A stretch of DNA of 56,626 bases, taken from assembly GCA_937889515.1 (NCBI GenBank), contig CALAOV010000141.1:1-56626 (forward strand), in the 5' to 3' direction. Below the pieces are notes generated by a model. That model was not told the origin of the DNA. It saw only the letters and a program-made list of their open reading frames with translations, and made no database searches. The stretch is from an uncultured Myxococcales bacterium (GTDB lineage: Bacteria > Myxococcota_A > Polyangia > Fen-1088). Made by a program: the position numbers and the translations under genes. Shown here one piece after another: positions 22,007-30,026 of the stretch (position 1 is its first letter; each line of letters begins with the position of its first letter).

Positions 22007-24019
22007 TCAGCGAATTCGCGTACCGGGCGGGACGTCCCGATCCAGCGCGGACAGGCCGAGCACATCCGCGTCCCCCGCCGCCAGGATCATCCCTTGTGAG
22101 ACCACGCCGCGGATCTTCCGGGGCGCCAGGTTGGCCAGATAGACGACGGTCCGCCCGACGATCGTTTCCGGGGTGTAGGTGGGCGCGATCCCCGAGACCA
22201 CCGTGCGCGGCTCGGGGCCGCCCACGTCGAGGGTCAGCTTGAGGAGCTTGTCGGACTTGGGGACCACCTCGGCGGCCAGGACCTTTGCCGCGCGCAGGTC
22301 GATCTTGGCGAAGTCGTCGATCGCGATGTCCGCCGGGGTGGCATCCGGGGCAGCCGTCGTCGATGCGGCGGTCGTCGATGCGGCGGTCGCGGCGGGCGCC
22401 GACGCCGCTTCCGCCGGCACCCACTTCGCAATGAGCGCCGCCTGCTGGTCCGCCTCGATGCGTGGAAAGATCGGCTTCGGCTTGGTGAGGATCCCGCCGG
22501 GCCAGCCGACCCAATCGAGGGTCGGCCAGGTGCCCTCGTCGTCCCCTCGCCCGAGCTGTCGGAGGATTTCAGCGGCTGCTGCGGGCATGGCGGGCGCCAC
22601 GAAGAGCGCCGCTCGGCGGAGCACCTCGCAGGTGTTGGCGAGGACCTCGGTGAGCGCACGCAGATCGCCACTCTTGGCGAGCTTCCACGGCGCCGACTTG
22701 TCGATGTAGATGTTTCCGGCACGAATCATCTTCCAGGTCTCTTCCAGCGCTCTCGACGGGGAAAACGCTTCCCAGGCTTCACCCACGCTGCCGGTCCCGA
22801 GGACGACCGGCATGAGCTGGACATAGGGATCCGCCGGATCGCTGCCCGGTTTGACCGCCGGCACCTTGCCGCCGAGGTATTTGTGCGCCATCGAGATGGT
22901 GCGGTTCAAAAGATTCCCGAGGTCGTTCCCGAGGTCGGATTCGTAGCGCTGAAAGAGCGCCTCGTAGGTGAAGTCGCCGTCGCCCCCCAGTGCGTATTCG
23001 CGCAGGACGAAGTAACGCAGCGGATCGAAGCCCAGCTCGTCCGCGATGACGTTCGGATCGACGCGGGTGGCCGGTATGGATTTCGAGATCTTCTGTCCTT
23101 TGACGTTCAGGAAGCCGTGACAGAAGATCTGCTTCGGCGGCTCGAGACCGGCGCTCCAGAGCATGGCGGGCCAGTAGACGGCGTGGAAGCGCAGCAGGTC
23201 CTTTCCGATCAGGTGATGCGAGGCCGGCCAGAAAGCGCCGTTCCCTTCGCCCCGCTTGACCGCATCTGGTCCCCCAAGCCCCGTCACGTAGTTGATGAGC
23301 GCGTCGATCCAGACGTAGATCGTCTGCTGAGGATCGTCGGGGACCGGGATGCCCCATTTCACGGCCGCCCGCGAGGCCGAGAGGGGACGGAGCCCCCCTT
23401 TGACGAATTCGCGCACCTCGTTCAAGCGCGAGATGGGCTGCACCGGGGGCCGCCCGTCGCTCTCCTCCGCGTACCAGCGGAGCAGCTTCTGCGCGTAGCG
23501 CGGGAGATTGAAGAAGTAGTTCTTCTCCTTGATTTGTTCGACCGGCGTGCGGTGAATCGGGCAGAGTTTCTCGCCGTTCTCCAGGATCACGTCGTCTTCG
23601 GTCTTGGCCTCTTCGCAGCCGACGCAGTACATGCCGTCGTACTCGGCCTCGTAGATGTCGGGCTTGCCGCCCGCGTCTCGGTTGGCCTGCATCCGCTTCC
23701 ACATCTCGAGGACGGCGGCCGTGTGATCGGCGTCGGTCGTGCGGATGAAGCGATCGCGCGAGATCCCGACCCGGTCCCAGGTCTCCACGAACTTGGAGGC
23801 GATGCCGTCGCAGTAGGCCTGCGGTTCCATCCCCTTTTCGCGCGCGATCCGCTCGATCTTCTGGCCGTGCTCGTCGAGGCCGGTCAAAAAGAAGACGCTC
23901 TTGGCGCGCGCCCGATGATAGCGGGCGAGCGCGTCGGCCACCACGGTCGCATAGAACGTGCCGAGGTGGGGGAGGGCGTTGACGTAGTAGATCGGGGTCG
24001 TGATGTAGAAGCGCGACAT
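22007..24019 (-). CDS. metG: Methionine--tRNA ligase with C-terminal tRNA-binding domain
   Basis: FYITTPIYYVNALPHLGTFYATVVADALARYHR; KISKSIP; CVGCEEAK zinc motif; C-terminal FAKIDLRAAKVLAAEVVPKSDKLLKLTLDVGG. Confidence 0.97.
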   Translation of the reverse strand: MSRFYITTPIYYVNALPHLGTFYATVVADALARYHRARAKSVFFLTGLDEHGQKIERIAREKGMEPQAYCDGIASKFVETWDRVGISRDRFIRTTDADHTAAVLEMWKRMQANRDAGGKPDIYEAEYDGMYCVGCEEAKTEDDVILENGEKLCPIHRTPVEQIKEKNYFFNLPRYAQKLLRWYAEESDGRPPVQPISRLNEVREFVKGGLRPLSASRAAVKWGIPVPDDPQQTIYVWIDALINYVTGLGGPDAVKRGEGNGAFWPASHHLIGKDLLRFHAVYWPAMLWSAGLEPPKQIFCHGFLNVKGQKISKSIPATRVDPNVIADELGFDPLRYFVLREYALGGDGDFTYEALFQRYESDLGNDLGNLLNRTISMAHKYLGGKVPAVKPGSDPADPYVQLMPVVLGTGSVGEAWEAFSPSRALEETWKMIRAGNIYIDKSAPWKLAKSGDLRALTEVLANTCEVLRRAALFVAPAMPAAAAEILRQLGRGDDEGTWPTLDWVGWPGGILTKPKPIFPRIEADQQAALIAKWVPAEAASAPAATAASTTAASTTAAPDATPADIAIDDFAKIDLRAAKVLAAEVVPKSDKLLKLTLDVGGPEPRTVVSGIAPTYTPETIVGRTVVYLANLAPRKIRGVVSQGMILAAGDADVLGLSALDRDVPPGTRIR

Positions 24020-24024
24020 GGTCC

Positions 24025-24870
24025 TTATCGTTCAGCGGGGGGCGCCGGCGCGGGCGCAGGTTGTAGGACGTCTTTGAGATCTTGGGCGGCGAAGGTCTTG
24101 GGCGGGTGGCCGTCGAAGTAGACCCGCACCCGCCCGCGCAGGATGTCGAGATCGCCCACCCGGCCCACGCCGTCGGGGGTGGTGACCCGCTTGCCGACCT
24201 TGGGCAGCGCCGCCGCCGCTTCGACGTAGCTCGCGTCCTCGTAGACCAGGCAACACTTGAGGCGACCGCATTGGCCGGAGACCCTGGTCGGGCTCATGGC
24301 CAGATTCTGGTGCTTGGCCATCTTGATCGACACCGGCGCGAACTTCGGCAGGAAGGTCGAGCAGCAGAGCTCCCGGCCGCACGAGCCGATGCCGCCCACG
24401 ATCTTGGCTTCGTCGCGCACGCCGACCTGGCGCATCTCGATCCGCGCGTGGGTGTGGGCCCCGAGCTCGCGCACGAGCTCGCGGAAATCGACCCGCGCCT
24501 CGGAGGCGAAATAGAAGATCGCGCGTCCGCCGCGCTGGAAGTCGACCCGGAACAGCTTGATGGGGAGCCCGTGGGCAGCGGCCCGCGCGCGCGCGAACCC
24601 GCGCGCGTCGAGCGCACGGCGCTCGCCCGCCACGACCCGATCCAGATCGCGCGCGTCGGCACGGCGCAGGATGCGGGGCAGCGATCCGCCGGCGGGGCGG
24701 GCCGCGCTCGGCACCGCGACCACCGCGACCTCGGACTCGCGTCCGTCGTCGACTACCACCCGCTCGCCGTGGCGCAGCTCGAGGGTGCCGGCGTCGCAGG
24801 CCAGCACGCGCCCACGCGGGTCGAGCTTCACCCCCGCGACGTTGACCGTCGGCGCGCTCGCTTCAGTCAT
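24025..24870 (-). CDS. ricT: PSP1 domain protein (RicT/YaaT family)
   Basis: KLFRVDFQRGGRAIFYFASEARVDFRELVRELGAHTHARIEMRQVGVRDEAKIVGGIGSCGRELCCSTFLPKFAPVSIKMAKHQNLAMSPTRVSGQCGRLKCCLVYE. Confidence 0.93.
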   Translation of the reverse strand: MTEASAPTVNVAGVKLDPRGRVLACDAGTLELRHGERVVVDDGRESEVAVVAVPSAARPAGGSLPRILRRADARDLDRVVAGERRALDARGFARARAAAHGLPIKLFRVDFQRGGRAIFYFASEARVDFRELVRELGAHTHARIEMRQVGVRDEAKIVGGIGSCGRELCCSTFLPKFAPVSIKMAKHQNLAMSPTRVSGQCGRLKCCLVYEDASYVEAAAALPKVGKRVTTPDGVGRVGDLDILRGRVRVYFDGHPPKTFAAQDLKDVLQPAPAPAPPAER

Positions 24871-25910
24871 GGCGCCCGCACCTCCTGCCGCTTGAGCGCG
24901 AACGCCAGCCGCTCGACGGCCAGCGTCGGATTGACGTTCGCCGCCAGGCCGATCTGCGTGTCGACGATCGCCGCCAGCGCGCGTCCGAGACGGTCGACCC
25001 CCAGCGCCGCCAGGGCGCGCGCTTCGGCGCCCGCGTTGAGCACCGCCAGCTCGGGCGCGCCGGCCGCGATCGCGAGGGCGTCGCGGTAGAGGCCGGCCAG
25101 CAGGCCAATGAGCAGCGCGACGCCGCCTTTGGCGGTTTTTTCCTGGTCGCCGTCCTTGTCTTTGTCTCGGTCCTTCTGGCTGGCCAGCGACGCGGCCAGG
25201 TCGAACACGCCGGCCGCTCCCGGCGTCGTGATCGCCGCCCGCAGATCTCCGAGGGCCTGCGCGGGGCCGTTCTCGCCGTCGTCCTCTTGCGCCGCGGCCG
25301 CCTCCAGCATCCGCGCGGCCGATCCGTCGGCCAGCGCCGCCGCGATCTCCACCCGACCCGCCGGCAGGCCGCGGGTGTGCCCCAGCTCGAGCAGCGCCGC
25401 TGCGCCGAGCTGCCGGAACCGGATCCGCTGGGTGCGCGAGCGGATCGTCGGCAACAGCCGGTCCGGCGCGCTCGTGCAGAGGATCAGGTGATTGCCCGCC
25501 AGTGGCTCTTCCAGCGTCTTGAGCAGGCAGTTGGCCGCGTTCGGGTTCAGCGTGTCGGCATCGACGACGATGATGACCCGCGCCGCCGCCTCGTGCGGGC
25601 GGGTGCGCGCCAGGGCCAGGATCGCCTTGGCGTCCTCGACCACGATCTGTCCGCCCGCGCCGGTCGGCCCGAAGGTCGGAACGTCCGGGTGGATGCCGGC
25701 CTCGATTCGGCGGCAGACCTCACAGACGCCGCAGCCGGCGCCGGGCGCGGCGGGACAGTCCAGCGCCATCGCCAGCCCCAGCGCCGCGTTGCGCTTGCCG
25801 ATGCCAGGCGGGCCCTCGAACAGATAGGCGTGCGCCAGGTGGCCACCCGCGATGGCCCGTAGCAGCGCCGCTCGGGCGGCGTCTTGGCCGATCAGATCCG
25901 ACAGGCGCAC
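24867..25910 (-). CDS. holB: DNA polymerase III subunit delta'
   Basis: GTG start; VRLSDLIGQDAARAALLRAI...HAYLFEGPPGIGKR...VIIVVDADTLNPNAANCLLKTLEEP; ATGA overlap with ricT. Confidence 0.92.
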   Translation of the reverse strand: MRLSDLIGQDAARAALLRAIAGGHLAHAYLFEGPPGIGKRNAALGLAMALDCPAAPGAGCGVCEVCRRIEAGIHPDVPTFGPTGAGGQIVVEDAKAILALARTRPHEAAARVIIVVDADTLNPNAANCLLKTLEEPLAGNHLILCTSAPDRLLPTIRSRTQRIRFRQLGAAALLELGHTRGLPAGRVEIAAALADGSAARMLEAAAAQEDDGENGPAQALGDLRAAITTPGAAGVFDLAASLASQKDRDKDKDGDQEKTAKGGVALLIGLLAGLYRDALAIAAGAPELAVLNAGAEARALAALGVDRLGRALAAIVDTQIGLAANVNPTLAVERLAFALKRQEVRAP

Positions 25911-25962
25911 CGCCCGAACGTAGCATGTCTGCCCCCGCCACGAAGCGGTGTAACCTACGCGC

Positions 25963-26619
25963 ATGGGCATCCTCGGCAGGCTATCGACGCTGATCAAGTC
26001 CAACCTCAACGACGCCATCGACTCCATGCAGGATCCGGGCAAGGAGATCGATCAGATGGTCCGCGACATGGAGGACTACGCGCGGCAGGCCCGCGCGGAG
26101 GTCGGCCGCAGCATCGCGGACGAGCGGCTCTTGGAAAAGCGCCAGCAGACGATCGACGGCGAGATCGGCGACTGGCAGAAGCGGGCCGAGACCGCGGTTC
26201 GCGGCGGCGAAGACGGCCTCGCAAAGGAGGCGCTCGCGCGCAAGTCCGACAAAGAGACCGAGCGCGCCGAGGTGGCCAAGGCGCTGCAGGAGCAAGGGGT
26301 CTACGGCGACCAGCTCACGGCGGCGCTCAAGGCGCTCGAGGCGCGGCTCAAGGAGGTCAAGCTCCGGCAAGGGACCCTGCGCGCCAAGGCCCGGGCCAAC
26401 CGCGACGGCGGCGCGCTGTCCCCCAAGACCTCCGCCTTCGGGGAGTTCGATCGGATGGCGAGCCGCATCGACGCGGTGGAGGCGGAAGCCGGGCTCGATG
26501 CGGAGCTCTCCGGCCGGACCACGGAGTCGGTCTCGATGGAGCGCCGCCTGAACCAGATGGCGGGCGAGAGCTCGGTCGACGACGCGCTGGCCGAGCTCAA
26601 GCGCAAGCTCGGCAAATGA
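25963..26619 (+). CDS. pspA: PspA/IM30 family protein
   Basis: MGILGRLSTLIKSNLNDAIDSMQDPGKEIDQMVRDMEDYARQARAEVG... coiled coil. Confidence 0.88.
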   Translation: MGILGRLSTLIKSNLNDAIDSMQDPGKEIDQMVRDMEDYARQARAEVGRSIADERLLEKRQQTIDGEIGDWQKRAETAVRGGEDGLAKEALARKSDKETERAEVAKALQEQGVYGDQLTAALKALEARLKEVKLRQGTLRAKARANRDGGALSPKTSAFGEFDRMASRIDAVEAEAGLDAELSGRTTESVSMERRLNQMAGESSVDDALAELKRKLGK

Positions 26620-26664
26620 CGCCGGTCAGCCTCCGCTGCGGCTGTGGTAGGCTCGCGCAAGGCT

Positions 26665-27285
26665 ATGGGCAAGCAGCAGACGGCCAGCGCATCCGGCGGG
26701 CAATCGCCCTCGGGCGCGTCGTCTGAATCGTCCCCCAATCCGCGGGAGAACACCGCGCGGGTCGTGATGCGCAACAACGAGCTGCCGGGCTGGTTCTGGG
26801 GACTGCTCGGCTGCCTGAGCGTCCTTGGCGTCGGATCGGCGGTGTTGTTCTTCATCTTCAAGCCGACCGGCGGCGCGGTGGCACCCGCGCCAAGCCTGGC
26901 CGCGACAGCCGCTCCCGCCGCAGGGGCACCGGCCGGGCGGGGTGCGCAGATCGACATCGAGCCGATGGCGCCGCCGCCGGCTTCGCCTTCGGAGACGCTG
27001 GGTGCGCCGAGGCCCAAGGCGGCACCCCATCCGATCAAGATCGCGCGCTCGCCTTCGGCGCCGCACCCGGCCGCCGCGCCCGCGGACGACGCCGACAAAG
27101 GCGCCGACAAGGCTACAGACAATGCCGCGGAGGCCGTGACGGGCGACGCGGACGACGCGCCGAAGGCCAAGGCCAAGGCCAAGGTGAAAGCGAAGGCCTC
27201 CGCCACGGACTCGGACGACGATCAGGCGGCGGGCGCGCGCAAGGCGCCGGCTTCCGACGACAAGTCCGACGACAAAGAGCTCTAG
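26665..27285 (+). CDS. Single-TM protein with disordered Lys/Ala/Asp-rich C-terminus
   Basis: NNELPGWFWGLLGCLSVLGVGSAVLFFIFKP TM helix; low-complexity tail KAKAKAKVKAKASATDSDDD. Confidence 0.6.
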   Translation: MGKQQTASASGGQSPSGASSESSPNPRENTARVVMRNNELPGWFWGLLGCLSVLGVGSAVLFFIFKPTGGAVAPAPSLAATAAPAAGAPAGRGAQIDIEPMAPPPASPSETLGAPRPKAAPHPIKIARSPSAPHPAAAPADDADKGADKATDNAAEAVTGDADDAPKAKAKAKVKAKASATDSDDDQAAGARKAPASDDKSDDKEL

Positions 27286-27304
27286 ACGACGTTCCAGCGA
27301 TTCA

Positions 27305-28141
27305 TCAGCGCGGTGGGCTCGCGGCGCTCGCGCCAGCCGTCGCGCGCTCGAGCGCGGCCAGTCGGCGCGCCGTGATGAGCAACAGCGCGGCCAGCAGCGC
27401 CAGGAGCACCAGGACAGCCGCCAGCGCGCCCAGCAGGAGCGGGCGCGTGCCCGGGGTGATGCGGATGGGTCCGACGGGGGCGAGCGCCGCCGCCGCGGCC
27501 TCGCCCGGATCCGCGGCCGGCGTCAACACCACGCCGACAGCCGCCGGATCGAGGCCGGCCACGCTGCCCGCGACCAGCTTTTGCACGTCCAGCTCGTGGA
27601 TGGGAGACGGACCGCTGCGGGCCTTGATCAGGACCGCGGCGCGGGCCGGGCTCTTCTGCTTGGCGTCGACCGCCAGCGGATCGCTCTCTTCGAGCACCAG
27701 GTGGACGCGCGCGCTTACGACGCCTTCGACGGTCTCCAGGGTCCGCTCGATCTCCCCGGCGGTCGCGTCGAGATACCGGGCCCGCTCTTCCGACGGCGTC
27801 GGGATGAGACTGGGCTGGCCGTAGGTCTCCGAAAAACCTCGTCGCCGATCCCGCGGCAGGCCGAGGGCGCGCAGGAGATCGACCGCCCGGGTTCCATCGG
27901 CGTTCGCGACGCGGATCGTATAGGTCGCGCCGCCGCCGGTGGCGGCCCCTTCGTCGGGCACCTTCTCGGCGCCGATGCCGGCCCGCTCCAGCGAAGCGGT
28001 CGCCTCGTTTGCCGCGCGCTCGTCGATGCCGTGCAGAATGTTGCTGGTGCACGCCATGGCCGGCAACAGCAGCGCCAGCAGGGTAGCGGGCCACCTGCCC
28101 GCCCGTTCCCCCCCAGCCACGCTAACCACCCTTGGCCTCAT
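27305..28141 (-). CDS. sctJ: Type III secretion inner-membrane ring lipoprotein, SctJ (YscJ/PrgK) family
   Basis: LLPAMACTSNILHGIDERAANEATASLERAGIGAEKVPDEG...PSEERARYLDATAGEIERTLETVEGVVSARVHLVLEESDPL...ARAAVLIKARSG...DVQKLVAGSVAGLDPAAVGVVLTPAADP; lipobox plus C-terminal TM. Confidence 0.88.
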   Translation of the reverse strand: MRPRVVSVAGGERAGRWPATLLALLLPAMACTSNILHGIDERAANEATASLERAGIGAEKVPDEGAATGGGATYTIRVANADGTRAVDLLRALGLPRDRRRGFSETYGQPSLIPTPSEERARYLDATAGEIERTLETVEGVVSARVHLVLEESDPLAVDAKQKSPARAAVLIKARSGPSPIHELDVQKLVAGSVAGLDPAAVGVVLTPAADPGEAAAAALAPVGPIRITPGTRPLLLGALAAVLVLLALLAALLLITARRLAALERATAGASAASPPR

Positions 28142-28161
28142 GGCGGCGTCATAACACGAAG

Positions 28162-28560
28162 TCAGACCTGGGTTCCCATGGTCTGTTTGATCGCGCCGAC
28201 CAACCTGTCCGCGACCCGCGACACCACCTCGACCGTCTGCGAATAGCGGGCCACCGTCGCCTGCATCGCCAGGAGCTCGCCCGGCTTGAAGGTCTTGCCG
28301 CGGGCGGCGGCGTCGAGGAGGGCGTCGATCTGCTTTTCGTTCCCCACCGCGCGTTCCAGCATCGTGCGTATTGGGCTCACGCTTCCTCGCGCCGGCGGCC
28401 GGGTCACCGGCGCCGCGGCGGCCGGTGGCGGTGCTGCCTTTTGCGCAGCCCCGACCCGCTCGTCGAGCACGGCGATGAACGATCGCGCCGACTGCTTCGG
28501 GTGTCCGGACGCCCGCGTCGGGGACGGCCGCCCTCCAGGAGAGCTCGGGGCGATACGCAT
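28162..28560 (-). CDS. sctI: SctI (YscI/HrpB) inner-rod-like protein
   Basis: C-terminal FKPGELLAMQATVARYSQTVEVVSRVADRLVGAIKQTMGTQV fits the YscI C-terminal pattern; immediately upstream of sctJ. N-terminal start uncertain. Confidence 0.7.
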   Translation of the reverse strand: MRIAPSSPGGRPSPTRASGHPKQSARSFIAVLDERVGAAQKAAPPPAAAAPVTRPPARGSVSPIRTMLERAVGNEKQIDALLDAAARGKTFKPGELLAMQATVARYSQTVEVVSRVADRLVGAIKQTMGTQV

Positions 28561-28614
28561 ATCCCGTCATCGGACGCGGGCCCCCGCCGGTTGCGACGAT
28601 TCGACCCGGCGAAG

Positions 28615-29301
28615 CTAGTCCAGCTCGCCGAGCGCGTCCCGGAGCAGATCGACGGCGCGGGCATGGAGGCGGCAAGCCCAGGACTTCGACAGCCCCAGCT
28701 CCGCCCCCGCCTCCTCCAGGTTCTTGTCGGCGAAGTAGTAGAGCTCCATGAGCTTGCGCTCTTTGGGGGGCAAATTGACGACGGCGTCGCGGACCCGCCT
28801 CGAGAGGCGGTGGGTGTCCACGGCCGCGTCGGGCGCCGGGAGACTCTCGTCGGCCACCGTCGACGCCGCCTCGAGCGAGGTGATGTGCACGGTCGCGACG
28901 CCCGATAGGATCTCCTCCACCGCGGCCAGCGCGGCCGCCTGGTCGGCGGGAGTCTCGGACCCCTGCGCGCGCCCGGCCCCCTCGCGGTCGGCGGCGCTGC
29001 GCAGGTACTCGTTGGCCCGTTCCTCGGCGCGATAGCGGGCGTGGTCGGCGCGCGAATACCAGCCCATGGTCCGCAACCCGTCGTACATGGCGCCGCGGAT
29101 CCGGTAGTAGGCGAAGGTCGTGAACGCGACGCCGTGGCGGGCATCGAAGCGCTCGGCCGCCTCCACCAGCCCCTTCGATCCGTAGCCGACCAGATCGTCG
29201 AGCTCGATCGACGCGCCCACGGTCTTCTTCACCTTGCGCGCGATCGCCTGCACCAGCGAAAGGTGCTTTTCGACGAGCTGCTTGGTCTCCGCCGCCGCCA
29301 T
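28615..29301 (-). CDS. Sigma-70 family alternative sigma factor (FliA/WhiG-like architecture)
   Basis: MAAAETKQLVEKHLSLVQAIARKVKKTVGASIELDDLVGYGSKGLVEAAERFDARHGVAFTTFAYYRIRGAMYDGLR... region 4 LPPKERKLMELYYFADKNLEEAGAELGLSKSWACRLHARAVDLLR. Confidence 0.88.
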   Translation of the reverse strand: MAAAETKQLVEKHLSLVQAIARKVKKTVGASIELDDLVGYGSKGLVEAAERFDARHGVAFTTFAYYRIRGAMYDGLRTMGWYSRADHARYRAEERANEYLRSAADREGAGRAQGSETPADQAAALAAVEEILSGVATVHITSLEAASTVADESLPAPDAAVDTHRLSRRVRDAVVNLPPKERKLMELYYFADKNLEEAGAELGLSKSWACRLHARAVDLLRDALGELD

Positions 29302-29363
29302 CCCTTGGGGACTAGACCAAGGGTTGCGCCGCGCCGTCAAGTCCGCATAGTCTTCGCGGGCCA

Positions 29364-30026
29364 ATGCAAAGGTACGTCGAAGCTTCCGCGAAGCATGAAA
29401 ACGCCGGGCGGACGCGCAAGCTGCTCCAGCGGGTGGTGCCCGATCCGATCCTGCACGCACGGTTCGTCAACATGCTCGCGCGGCTCGAATACATCGGCGT
29501 CCGCAAGATCTTGAAGAGCCGGCGTTCCGAACGCCTCGACCTCGACGGGCTCCAGCACATCCTCGACGAGGCGGTGCATGCCCTGCGCCTCAAGAAGGCG
29601 GCGGCGGCGCTGGGCGCTGCCAGCGGCACCGACGTGCGCACGTTCGCGGCCGGGGTCACGCTGGCGGGCGACGCCGCCGAAAACTACCTGCAGGCGCTAG
29701 ATCACCGGGCCGAGGAGGCTCTCGCGGATCTGCCAGAATCCGAACGCGCCGAGGCCAACTACCTTCTGACCAGCGCGGCCGTCGAGGTGCGTGCGCAGGT
29801 CTTTTATCCCATGTACGACCAGACGCTGCGGGCGCACGGCGCGGGGTTTTCGGTGGCGGCCATCACCAAGGACGAGGATCGCCATCTGGAAGAGATGACG
29901 GTCGGCCTGGGGGCGGCGCTGGGCGATTGGCGGCCGCGCCTCGAGCCGGTGCTGGCTGCCGAAGAGGCCCTGTTTTCGCGGTTCCTCGGAGCGCTGGAAA
30001 AGGCGACCGAGATTCCGAATGGCTGA
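29364..30026 (+). CDS. Uncharacterised all-helical protein, predicted ferritin-like diiron fold
   Basis: E41, E68-AV-H71, E140, E170-DR-H173 (two E / ExxH half-sites). Confidence 0.55.
   Translation: MQRYVEASAKHENAGRTRKLLQRVVPDPILHARFVNMLARLEYIGVRKILKSRRSERLDLDGLQHILDEAVHALRLKKAAAALGAASGTDVRTFAAGVTLAGDAAENYLQALDHRAEEALADLPESERAEANYLLTSAAVEVRAQVFYPMYDQTLRAHGAGFSVAAITKDEDRHLEEMTVGLGAALGDWRPRLEPVLAAEEALFSRFLGALEKATEIPNG

Noticed and set aside
25120-25145. Plus-strand terminator-like gccgcctttggcggtttttt inside holB
   Set aside because: Stem is only about 5-6 bp and the T-run is explained by the coding sequence (EKTAKGG); no plus-strand transcript expected here.
27305-28141. Flagellar FliF instead of SctJ
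   Set aside because: Only about 279 aa with lipobox and a single C-terminal TM, no second ring-building half typical of FliF, and no flagellar genes nearby.
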